Assembly (NCBI RefSeq): GCF_000213175.1
Contig: NW_009799101.1
Span: forward strand, 332,501-396,500
Direction of reading: 5' to 3'
DNA length: 64,000 bases
DNA from: Neurospora tetrasperma FGSC 2508
Taxonomy: Eukaryota > Ascomycota > Sordariomycetes > Sordariales > Sordariaceae
A model generated the notes under the pieces. It did no database searches, was not told where the DNA came from, and saw only the letters and a list, made by a program, of their open reading frames with translations. The first letter of the stretch is position 1. The number at the start of each line of letters is the position of its first letter. A program made the translations under genes and the position numbers. Positions 9,760 to 19,316 of this stretch are shown here, piece by piece.

Positions 9760-10604
9760 GGGGCTGCGAAAGGTCAACAACAGAAGGTGAAGAACAAGAA
9801 GAAGGCCGAGAAAGGGAAAACGCCACCCAGACCTGAATAATTGAACAAGAAATGATAAGGGGTGAAGGACCAGCGGGCAAGTAAGTCAGAAACCGGAGCG
9901 AGGAGTACGTCCATGACTGCCACAGGACATGACATTTAACAGGAGCACGCAAACAATTCCCATAACAAAAGAGCGACGCGCTCTAGCGGCAAGCCAGTTT
10001 CAACGAAGCCGGTGTTGGGACAAATTTTCGGAATATGAGAGGTCGGGTCATAGGCTCAGAACGAGTAGCATATGGTCGAGGATTGCCGGTGATGAGGATG
10101 TTGAGAAGAGTGGATGGACTGCTTTTACCTCAACCCACATGCCCCGTGGCTCTCTCCAGATCGAGACATGGCGGGAATGGTTCAATCAACCAGAACATCT
10201 GTATATATCAGTACATGAGTATCAATTCTTCAAGATGTCCGTAGAACCCTCGCATGACAGTGACAGCACTTACCTTGAACATCGCAAAGTAGCCGCCAAG
10301 CTGAGCCAGGATTGTTACCTCTATGCAAGGCTACCTCAGCATGGCCTTCCGAACCTGAACTTGACACCATTCACAGGGCAGCCTTGGGATCTTGGAGGGG
10401 CAAGGTAAGGTTCACCCAGGCTGCCTCCCTAATCCCATTCACCCATTCATTCCCAGTTGTAAAATGTAAATGGGGCAAATCTTGCTCTCTCCCTCCTCCA
10501 ACTTCTACTTTCCTCACCACCGACCTCTTCATCCATACATCCATCATTCACCCAGAAATCGCACCGACAGCACACAGCAGCTCCGAGTTAGCTTGCTAGC
10601 AACA
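9760..10604. other. Region between tandem paralogs
   Basis: No gene. 9770-10250 has nothing I recognise. 10278-10380 is the duplicated upstream segment, and CT-rich sequence at 10484-10560 lies before the start at 10605. Confidence 0.5.
10278..10380 (+). repeat. Duplicated upstream segment, copy B
   Basis: Aligns with 8393-8535, sharing the GAACATCGC.AAGTA start, a GCAAGG.T.CCTC..C.TGGCCTTCC block and a CCATTCACAGGGC end. It is shorter by about 40 bases. Confidence 0.7.
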
Positions 10605-11543
10605 ATGGCTGGACGATCGAATCCCCCCAGAACTCCCTCGCCGAAGAGCGGAAGAACCGGAAAGATCACCGACATCTTCAAGTCGGTCCATCAATCTGAA
10701 CCAAAGCAACCTACCAAACGAGAGCTTGAAGTCGAGGACCAAGATGCTCAGCCGACGAAGAAGCTCAAGCGAAGCGACGATGGGCATGCCGGTAGTATGA
10801 AAACGGCCCGTTACCAAGTCGCCATCAACACCCCTGAGCCCAAGACCATGTGCAGAAAGCCAGCCTCCGCCCGTCTACTAGACGACACCGACGGGGGGCT
10901 TCATGAAAGTCTTGTCGGCAGACGGGACTTCCTCAAAGAGACGAGCACTGAAGATGACGAAACAGTTGAAGTCCAGCATCGCAAATCGTTCAGACCGATT
11001 CATAACCCCGCTGGCGTCAACAACCCTAGGCACAAGAGACCGGCCTCTTCCCGTCTCTTGGATGACACCGATGGAGGTTTAATGGACAGCCTGGTCGGTC
11101 GCTCCAAAACTCCAAGGCACGGAGAGGAAGTTCCCAGGTCTGGGGAGATGAAGAGGAATAACGGTTCGATGCACGAAGCCATGGACGACAACGTGCTGGA
11201 CGATGACACGGAGGCCGAGACCATCAATCTCAATGACAGCGAAAATGAAATGAGCAGCGACCAAGACGGCGAGGACGATTATAGCGAGGTTGACGACAGT
11301 GACAAAGAGAACGTCGACCCGCGAAATCGCAATAGAACACCCTCGCTTCCGCCTCCCCCTGCGGCCCACGCGCATCATGGAAGCCAGAACGAGACTGGTG
11401 ACGCGACCCCAATTAGCCAGTCCTCGACCAGCCCATCGTCGCTCCTTTTACCAAGCCCAGTCATGGATTTGCCGGCGCCGTCACCGTCCTCATTACCGTC
11501 TGTACCTCCCTCGACCATGCCATCTCCGCCGTCGACGCCGTAG
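10605..11543 (+). CDS. Orphan disordered nuclear-type protein, tandem paralog B (312 aa)
   Basis: Unrecognised, a clear paralog of the gene at 8719. The start at 10605 has an AACAATGGC context. ITDIFKSVHQSEPKQPTKR leads into a bipartite basic signal at about 38-55 (KRELEVEDQDAQPTKKLK). Two copies of the family motif follow, near 83 (RKPASARLLDDTDGGLHES) and 143 (KRPASSRLLDDTDGGLMDS), each ending LVGR. A strongly acidic stretch (about 180-235) and an S/P-rich tail with LLLPSPVMDLPAPS complete it. The acidic stretch is absent or weaker in paralog A. The same-strand arrangement about 1.9 kb apart, with duplicated upstream DNA, shows a tandem segmental duplication. I infer a nuclear role from composition only. 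Confidence 0.8.
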   Translation: MAGRSNPPRTPSPKSGRTGKITDIFKSVHQSEPKQPTKRELEVEDQDAQPTKKLKRSDDGHAGSMKTARYQVAINTPEPKTMCRKPASARLLDDTDGGLHESLVGRRDFLKETSTEDDETVEVQHRKSFRPIHNPAGVNNPRHKRPASSRLLDDTDGGLMDSLVGRSKTPRHGEEVPRSGEMKRNNGSMHEAMDDNVLDDDTEAETINLNDSENEMSSDQDGEDDYSEVDDSDKENVDPRNRNRTPSLPPPPAAHAHHGSQNETGDATPISQSSTSPSSLLLPSPVMDLPAPSPSSLPSVPPSTMPSPPSTP

Positions 11544-13699
11544 ATCGTTCAGTTGCACTACCTCTTCTTCTTACTCGGCCAGTTTTCGAGCACCACATAA
11601 TCCGGTGACCAGATCGGCGGTATTGGTGAAAGAGAACGCTGGACCAACTCGAGGAATCATAGAGAACACAGCGTGCAGGATCAATTCCACGACTGCCAAC
11701 AAGGTCGGCTAGGCAATGTCTTTGGACGAAGATAGGGAGGGAAGCTGAATTCAGCCATGGATGGAGGACGAGCAGCAGAACGGGGAAATTGGAAGCCACA
11801 AGCTGGAAGTTCTCGAGCGAGCAAGCGGTGGGAAACTAGTGTTGGAGATTTTGGGGGGTTTTGAGTGGAGTGAAGGGTCGGAGGATTTTTCAGCAGGGGA
11901 TAACATGTTGAAGAAGCTAGGTATTGATGTCGGACTAACGTCAAGTCGAGGGATAGAAGAGGACAGTGGGGTGTATCTTTAAGCAGGCAGCATGTGAAGA
12001 TACGTGGCTGGGTCGCTTGACACGCAGATATCTCTACCGAGTAATGTGTAGCTTCATAAGTATCGGGCTGGCGAGAAGGCGTGGAGCTGTCCGTGTCGAG
12101 ATCTGCTGGAGGTATTAGGATGTGGTTAGAAGAAAAGAGGGTACATGGTATCGCATGAATGCCATTATCGACACATGTCTCAACGTCCAACTTCAATGAA
12201 TACAGGAGAACACTAACGCCCTAACGAACTGCTAGACGAATGAGCGAAACAGTTTGATCACAATCAGAAAGAGAGCGTAGCTGATCGGCCTGGAAGGCAG
12301 GAAGGGAAGCAAAATACGGACGCACCAGACAGCACATAGAAGCGGGCAAGACGAGAAGCTAATAGTTCGAAAGAGGGCCAAAAAAAGGAAGAAAAAAAAG
12401 GAAGAAAAAAAAGGAAGAAAAAAACTGAACCAGATGAGAAGACAAGTCAGCCACATCAGTGCTTAATCATATTCTTCTCTCCTAACAGCCCCCCAATATT
12501 TGATGTGAATAAAAGCAGGAAACCGCGTCCGTAAGCGGGTCGGATCAGGCAGGCAGGACCCGACCTAAGTCCACTGAACCTAACGGCCAACGCTCCTTCC
12601 GCGATACGTCAGCTACCTTACTCAATCCAACCAACAACGGACACAGCAAGAGCGATGCCAACGCTAATTCCACACCACCCCCCGACATTGTCCATGTCGT
12701 CCCCCTTCGCAGAAAAGGTACTATGCGCTGCGGATGACAAAATCCGAAAAAAAAAAGTGTGCAATTGACCAAACGAGCTCGTGGAATCGGGAGAAAGCAA
12801 GGGAGGCAGCAAGGAGAACCATCAAAGCTGAAACAGTCTGGCCGTGACATATACGTACCTGTAGGTAGGTAGAAATAAGCTTAGCATACCTCTAGGTACT
12901 TAGAAACAGCGACAAAATTCTCCAAATATCACACTCGTGGCTCCCCCGTGACTTTTGAAGACCCGGCTTCGTCTTTACATCCTTGGTCCGTGAGCGGCAC
13001 CCACTGGAGGGACCTGCCGGGCCGGCCGCCTGCAGGAAGCCCGGCATTCGGCAGATGCTCTCGTAATCCGGCCGGCCGGGCCAGATTGTACCATAAACCC
13101 TAACGGACCTCCGACGCACAGCGGTACCGACAGCTGCAGTGATGTCCTGTTCGGACATGGGATGAAAAGTAAGGGTCATATTGCGGACAGTTGCGGCATT
13201 CACTCGACAGCCTTGGCTGAACGACCTACCAAGGTTTGTTTGCATTTCGCATGGCGGCGACTGTGCATAACCTGGGAAATATATCTTGTGCTGACTGCAT
13301 ATGTCCTCGGAACTTTCACTCTGTTTCCAAAGAACAACGCAACATTGCACTTCATACCACTCATCACCACTTGTCACAACAACAGTCCATCATCACAGCG
13401 TCTCATCGATACCTCACCATCACGAATACCTAAAGGTTAGCAGTATGTTTCCTTTAACACTGTAGTATCCTTTCGACTAACGTACCTGACGACAGAAGAT
13501 CATCAGACAACCACATATTGGCAGACAGCCAACAATATCACCAACCGCACGTCAACACGATCCCCCTTACGACCAACCGACAGAGTCTGGAAGAATTGAG
13601 AACCTCGAGCTGACAACACGAGTCGACGACAACCCCTCAAGCAACCTCGACATCACACATCAACGTCCTCACCACCATCACCACAATACCTACCTAATC
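11544..13699. other. Intergenic
   Basis: No gene supported. A 171-codon minus frame at 11681-12196 has proline/serine-rich random composition and no motifs. A polypurine tandem repeat lies at 12368-12426. A GC-rich patch with repeated CCGGCCGG words lies near 13015-13085. 13500-13690 looks like a 5' leader (AC-rich, few G) for the gene at 13700. Confidence 0.45.
12368..12426. repeat. Polypurine tandem repeat
   Basis: Three near-perfect units of the type AAAAAAAAGGAAG in a row, purine-only on the plus strand. Confidence 0.8.
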
Positions 13700-15040
13700 A
13701 TGGCTTCCCGACCTACAACCCCCGAGGCCATCACGCCTCGTCCCCAGGCTCCCACGACCCCCATCCGCACAGGCAATCGTGCACTCAGTCCCCCCTCCAA
13801 ATCGCCCATCGCCACTCCTCCTCCCCACTCTCCCATTCCCTACCTCCCCTGGCGAGACCAAATAACTTGGGACCACCTACTTCACTCGGCACCCATCGTC
13901 GACAACTTTGACGACGAATCCGACATCGAGACGCTCGCGCCGCAGACTCCACCAGACAAGATCCTCCTCTCCAAAGAGCGTCAAGCAATCCTAAACCAAC
14001 GACTTCAAGCCGGGCACGGCACTCATCGTATCCATTATATCGTGTACGACGATTATGTAGCCGACGTCCACGGCAACAAGATCCCGGACTCGCATATGAT
14101 TTTGGTGACGGGTGATCCCAGGCAGAACGGAGGTATACCTTCCTTTGACGGCGTGGATGTAGAGGAGGGAATGGTCGTTGAGAAACGGGATGGGTTTTGG
14201 GGGGTGTATGAGGTTGATTGGGATGACGATGAGGAAGAAGAGGAGATGCCAGTTGAGCAACAAATTTACCAAGTCTTTCTCGAAGGGGCGGGTGGTGATC
14301 ACGAAGAGGCTTGGGATGTTTATCAGCGATTTCAGGCGCACAAGGAACGACAGGCACGAAAGGGACGAATCTACCAAGTTATGTTGGAGGAGTTGGAGGG
14401 AAATGAGGCGCTGGCGCGGGAAGTACATGCGCGCTGGTGCGAGGAGGAAGAGCAGCGGGAAAATTCCGAAGATGAAGGGGAAGAGGGGAGGGATGATGAG
14501 CAGCAGGACGTATTTGCCCGTGCTACGATGTGGGCGAGGGCATTCAGAAAGGGGTACGAGATGCGCAACGCGTCCCTCCAAAAGTCGCCGACGAAGTCTG
14601 TATCGTCATCTGACGTACAGTTGCGCGACTCGTCAATCCTCCAGAAGTCGCCGACGAAGTCCGTATCGTCTGATGTTCCCGAGGACAGCAATCAGTCAAG
14701 CGAGTCGAAGCAAGAGCCAGACGTCTACGATTGTTTGGGCGAATGGGCGGTGCTCTCGAATGGGGAGGGCCCCCGAAGAAAGACAGCCAGCAACAGCATG
14801 TGCGAGGGCACCGACAGCTTGATCGATACCTCGATAGAGCAGGACCAAGACGTCTACGACTGTCTCGACGAATGGGCCAGAAGCCTGGAGCAGGACACCA
14901 AGCACGCTTCTTTCTTCAACGAGGCCTCCAGATTGGTAGACAACAAAGACAGCGGCAAGCTCATCGATATCGCAACAAAGACGGCCGATGTGTACGAGTG
15001 TCTTGGTCTGTGGGCTCAACAATTCGAGAATATTTCTTGA
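13700..15040 (+). CDS. Acidic repeat protein of unknown function (446 aa)
   Basis: Unrecognised. The ATG at 13700 lies in a good context (TAATCATGGC) after an AC-rich leader. The N-terminal 50 residues are Pro/Thr/Ser-rich. The middle has a cluster of Glu/Asp (about 175-190) and two related helical segments starting IYQVFLEG (about 187) and IYQVMLEE (about 223), each about 30 residues. A duplicated LQKSPTKSVSS segment follows (nucleotides 14577-14614 and 14639-14670). The C-terminus holds three copies of D-V-Y-[DE]-C-L-x-x-W-A at about 340, 383 and 428. The repeats suggest a multivalent binding protein. No signal peptide or membrane segment is visible. It lacks the bipartite signal of its orphan neighbours but resembles them in length, acidity and lack of introns. 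Confidence 0.75.
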   Translation: MASRPTTPEAITPRPQAPTTPIRTGNRALSPPSKSPIATPPPHSPIPYLPWRDQITWDHLLHSAPIVDNFDDESDIETLAPQTPPDKILLSKERQAILNQRLQAGHGTHRIHYIVYDDYVADVHGNKIPDSHMILVTGDPRQNGGIPSFDGVDVEEGMVVEKRDGFWGVYEVDWDDDEEEEEMPVEQQIYQVFLEGAGGDHEEAWDVYQRFQAHKERQARKGRIYQVMLEELEGNEALAREVHARWCEEEEQRENSEDEGEEGRDDEQQDVFARATMWARAFRKGYEMRNASLQKSPTKSVSSSDVQLRDSSILQKSPTKSVSSDVPEDSNQSSESKQEPDVYDCLGEWAVLSNGEGPRRKTASNSMCEGTDSLIDTSIEQDQDVYDCLDEWARSLEQDTKHASFFNEASRLVDNKDSGKLIDIATKTADVYECLGLWAQQFENIS

Positions 15041-17622
15041 TGGCAACTCTCCAGTCGAGGAACGCTTGCCCAAGGCCGTCAAGACGACTATCACCGACAT
15101 CATAGGCTTCACAGATATCGACGACAACGGCAAAGTATCCAACGAGACCATCGCAACGGGTACGCCAAATGATGCTGCCACTAGGCTCAAGACTTCTGGA
15201 GATTTTTTGCATCATCGTCGCCGTTCCTTGACCAGCTTTTGGAAGGTCAATGTAGATAAGTTGGGTGGCCGGTCACTTGAAAGCAATTGTGTATGTGGCA
15301 ATGGATGAGCAAGATAGACAAATGATGTAGAGAATTTGATAGTCGCCTCCGTGTGCAAAGCTTGGAAGTGCCATAGAAATCCTGATGAGCCGTGATTGTG
15401 GGAGAATAAGAACCTGGAAACTGTAAAAGGGACAATCAGGAAACTTGATCTCATCCTTCATCCCGCTTCTTGGTGTCGAAGTTGCCTCCAAAGTGAAGCC
15501 GTGATGTGAATGCTCCCGATGCTGTCTTTGCCATGATGGCCAGTGATGCTTGGGGTTTTGCCAGTGATTTTCCAAGTGACGTTAAGGCCTAGCGCCACTC
15601 CATGGAAGAGTTCTAGAACCCTATGGCCCAAGATCGTGTCATGTCTCTCGTCTCGTTGTCGCCGGCCAATAGGGTGGTGGTGTAGGGGACAAGGAAAAGG
15701 GCCGTTACGGATCGACACAGCCTCAAAATGCAAAATGCCCGTCAATCGGTGAATCCAGTGAATCAGTGATCCAAAAAAAGAAATTGGCACCCTTTCTCGG
15801 CCAGTCAAGAGAGAGACGGCAAGTCATGACGTTGGAAGGCGGAAGAAAAGCCCGGACGGAGATGTGTGGAACTGGAGAAATTCCCGTATGTGTCCTTCAT
15901 GCGCATTATGGTCGGCACGGAAAGGCCGTTCGTGATGGCGGACCGAGGTGACGAAAAAGAGTGGAAGCCGGCAGTGGCGGATACGAAGTGGTGAAGAGGT
16001 AGACGGCGAGTCGGCGACGAGATGGAGAACGGGAAAATGGGACGTCAACAGCTTCCATGCTTTGCACAAAAGTTGCAGCATGCAGCACACTAACATATTC
16101 TGCTTGGTTATCCAGTCAAAAACTGTTAGTGTCTGGCAGCGCCCATGTTCGGGTTTTTCAGAACAACAGGCAGGAGCGGGTTCGAAAAGTGGACCAGAAG
16201 ACAGTCAGTCTTGGCTTAACGTATTTCGCAGCAAGTCTCACAGAAATTTGATAGTGCATGATTTGCCTGCTGAACGACGATCCTGTTCGTTCTTTTCAGC
16301 CTCCGACAATCATCTCCAACCTCACACATTCCATCCTCTTCGCTCTCTAGACTACACTACACGTATTCCTCCAACAATACGACAACCGCCCGTCGCGCAC
16401 ATATACGAACGGCTCCATTCATAGTATCTCAATGTGACCTCGGGCCAGACGAGTTCGGCCTCCAGGCATTTCCCACCAAAAGCGGGAAGTCCGGCACCGT
16501 TTCGCCAACACCACCACACCAAGCCCAGATCGTCAGGGGTCGATCACTGTGGACCAGTCACGGACATCCACTGCTTCGCTTAATCACCTCCACCACTCTT
16601 CAGGGAAGCCCCTGAACTACCACCACCTGATACAAGTGCTGTGACTGGCTGACAGGGCACCACCAACACAGTCGGAAAAGTCGCCCGAGCATGGCGCAAC
16701 ACGGACCCCAAGAACATGGCACCAATCTCTGCCACCGGTCATCGATATTAGCGACGCGAGATTCACAATTTGGTTGGCCTGTTTCGAACCCGTCAATCAT
16801 GGGGGACGGTGACCCTCTAAAAGGGCAAAGCAGAGTCACCACGATCGCATTTCAGAGACACTGGTGATTTGGATGCCCGCGACTGGACTGACGTTGTCCA
16901 GAGAGGTAACGTCGGATAACTCTCGCCTCCCACCGGACAGGGCAAGGCCAAGAGAGAGAGAGAGAGAGGCATTTCAAAGCATGACCTCAACCGGACAGGG
17001 CAGTGGAGGCCTTGACAGGTCCACCATTGTGTCCACCCATCACCGGGCAAAGCCAACAAAGATCTCTTTCAACTCGTTCCAAGCTGGGTGACAATTCACC
17101 CAGAAAAGTCCAAAAGCTCGTGTTCAGCAAGCCCTAACGGGTACAACTAAGGGCGCCACATGGTCGCCGTCAACCAATGGTGGGGATTTCCGCCATCCCG
17201 GGTTTGGTGCAATCCAATCCGCTGTGGTTCCTGCATTCGACTTTGTGATGATGATCCGACGGCTCGAGTTCACGTCCAATCATTGCTCGCCATGAGACCC
17301 CAAGTGGATTAAGCTAACCAAGTTCTCTTTTTCTCATGGTGTCCACTTTTCTCTTTGGAGACGAGGTCCGCCTACCCATGCTATGAATCGAACAATCCAT
17401 GACATCCGTGTTCAGCTGAAATCATCCCTTGTTCTCTCCATCCATCTTGCTAACCTTATAACCATACGCTCTTTTCACACCTGCTTCATCCAACCTTTGT
17501 TTTCAACCATCAAGTCATTCGCTTTTTTCGACGTCAGTCAACTACACTCGCTCAACACGATTAATCGTCTCGAACCTACCTAATTACACATATCCAACCA
17601 AAAAACCAAAACAACCGCCAAT
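15041..17622. other. Intergenic, includes the leader of the GPI-protein gene
   Basis: No gene supported. Several frames of 100-160 codons (for example 15948-16424 +) have random composition. A short (AG)n run is at 16953-16968 and a repeated CCGGACAGGGCA word is at 16935 and 16991. 17440-17620 is CT/AC-rich with CAAC words, typical of a fungal 5' leader. Confidence 0.45.
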
Positions 17623-18285
17623 ATGCGTTCCACCACCACCCTCCTCCAGGCTCTCTTCGCCTCCTCTGCTCTGGCCATCCAGATCACCAGCCCCAAGAAG
17701 AACGACGTTATCGACCCCTCCTCGGGCGTCGAGGTGACCTGGAGCACCGTCAGCACCGACCCCAAGTCCGCCCACTTGGTCCTCGTCAACATGGCCAGCG
17801 GCCACACCCCTTACTCCAAGGACCTCGGTGCCGTTGACCTGACCAAGGGCTCCGTCATCATCTCCGAGAAGGACGTCCCCAACGACTCGGACTTCCAGTT
17901 CAACTTCCAGTCCGTCGACCCCCTCAACCAGGGTATCCTCGCCCAGTCCGAGCAGTTCGAGGTCAAGAACTCCGACGACGACAAGAAGGAGACCACCAAG
18001 AGCGCCGCTGCCACCCAGACCACCGCCGCTGCCACTCTTGTCACTGCTTCCGACTCGGCTGCTGCCACCGCCACCTCCGGTGCTGCTTCCTCCGATGACG
18101 AGAGCTCCTCCTCCGCTGCTGTCTCCGTCAGCGGCGCTTCCACCCTCGCCACCGTCACTGGCTCTGCTACTGTCACCGCTTCCGGCACTGCCTCTGCCAC
18201 TCACGCTCCTACCGCCGCTGCTGGCAAGGTCGAGAGCGGCTCTCTCCTCGCTCTCGCCGTCGGCCTTGTTGCCGTCCTTGCTTAA
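17623..18285 (+). CDS. Kre9/Knh1-like GPI-anchored cell-surface protein (220 aa)
   Basis: Residues 1-18 form a signal peptide (MRSTTTLLQALFASSALA). Residues 20-115 match the fungal Ser-Thr-rich GPI-anchored membrane family (Kre9/Knh1 Ig-like domain): IQITSPKKNDVIDPSSGVEV near the start with the usual VTW tryptophan, then FQFNFQS and a NQGILAQSEQF end. Residues about 120-200 are Ser/Thr/Ala-rich, expected to be O-mannosylated. The C-terminus is a short hydrophobic tail (GSLLALAVGLVAVLA) after small residues, as needed for GPI attachment. Family members sit in the plasma membrane or wall. Codon use is strongly biased to C-ending codons (GCC, GTC, ACC, AAG), which suggests high expression and contrasts with the orphan genes. 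No intron. A substrate for O-mannosylation such as this could be served by the mannosyltransferase at 55.7 kb, but nothing links them directly. Confidence 0.9.
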   Translation: MRSTTTLLQALFASSALAIQITSPKKNDVIDPSSGVEVTWSTVSTDPKSAHLVLVNMASGHTPYSKDLGAVDLTKGSVIISEKDVPNDSDFQFNFQSVDPLNQGILAQSEQFEVKNSDDDKKETTKSAAATQTTAAATLVTASDSAAATATSGAASSDDESSSSAAVSVSGASTLATVTGSATVTASGTASATHAPTAAAGKVESGSLLALAVGLVAVLA

Positions 18286-19194
18286 GCGACCGACCTACCT
18301 AGACTGGGTAGTCAGGGCACCGATTGATGGGCCGTCAAGTATCTAGGATGTTCGTAGTGGGTATCAGTTCTCTGAAATCCACCTCGTACATCCTACCCGC
18401 CCATCAATTGGTGTGACAATAAACAAGGGAGGATGGATGGATAATGTCAACAAAGTGGGTTGTTGCTTGTTGATGGCATGATATCAGTTGGGGTGTATAT
18501 GTACTAGTTAATTCTGCACTAGTATGTATGGGGTTGTAATAGATGTCGTCTGTGTATGGGGGGAAAGTGGAAGAGATAGACACGCATTGGGATGCCCTTA
18601 ATGGATTACTACTTAGGAAATATGCATGGGAAAGGCGTTTTTGTCTTTTTTTTCGGTTTGGGTTTGTTCAATTGGCCTTTTCCTCTGGCTTGATGCTTTG
18701 GTGATTATGTCTGCGATGTATTGTGATTTTGTTCTGATTCCTTTGCTTCTTCGCGTGTGAATACCCATCTCCTTCCCAGTTGATGTCTTCCTTCCATCTT
18801 GATCCATCCTGTTCTACATCTCACGTCCTACATTCACGTCTCGCTTTCCAGTCGCCATCTCATGCCATGCCACACTTGCAACCAAACCACAAGATCCTTC
18901 CTTCTTCCAGACAAACAAGCACTCCACCCACCCACAGCCACCAACAATATATGTCATCCAAAAAATTGACCCTTGATTTGTGTATCCCTCACACAACTAT
19001 ACAGAACTGTCCATTACCGCTGATCAGCTACGTATAGAGGTATGAACAACGTACCAACCGTAGATCAAACTTAATTCCGAATCCCAGCCGTTGATCAAGA
19101 GATCACCCGGATCATCATAAATGGTAAGTGGTGACAATCATTTATTCATATCAACACAAATGTTCAATGTAGTGTGTCCAAACTCGCAGATGCA

Positions 19195-19316
19195 GCGAAA
19201 GAAGAAAAAAAAAAAAATCAAAACAGGCGGAAACAAGGAAAGAAAGAGAAAAAGAAAAAGAAGGAAAAGAAATGGAAATGAAAGGGAATGAAAAGAAGAA
19301 GAAAGGGAATGAAAAG
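19195..19316. repeat. Polypurine tract
   Basis: About 120 bases with very few pyrimidines on the plus strand: GAAA, AAAG, GAAGAAG and repeated GGGAATGAAAAG words. Confidence 0.75.

Noticed and set aside
11681-12196. 171-codon minus frame downstream of the tandem pair
   Set aside because: Random Pro/Ser/Leu-rich composition, no motif, no paralog in the cluster.
14178-14822. 214-codon frame overlapping the acidic repeat protein
   Set aside because: Arg-rich shadow of the real frame at 13700-15040, whose internal repeats are coherent only in its own frame.
17584-18204. 206-codon Gly/Ser-rich minus frame
   Set aside because: Shadow of the GPI-protein gene created by its C-ending codon bias.
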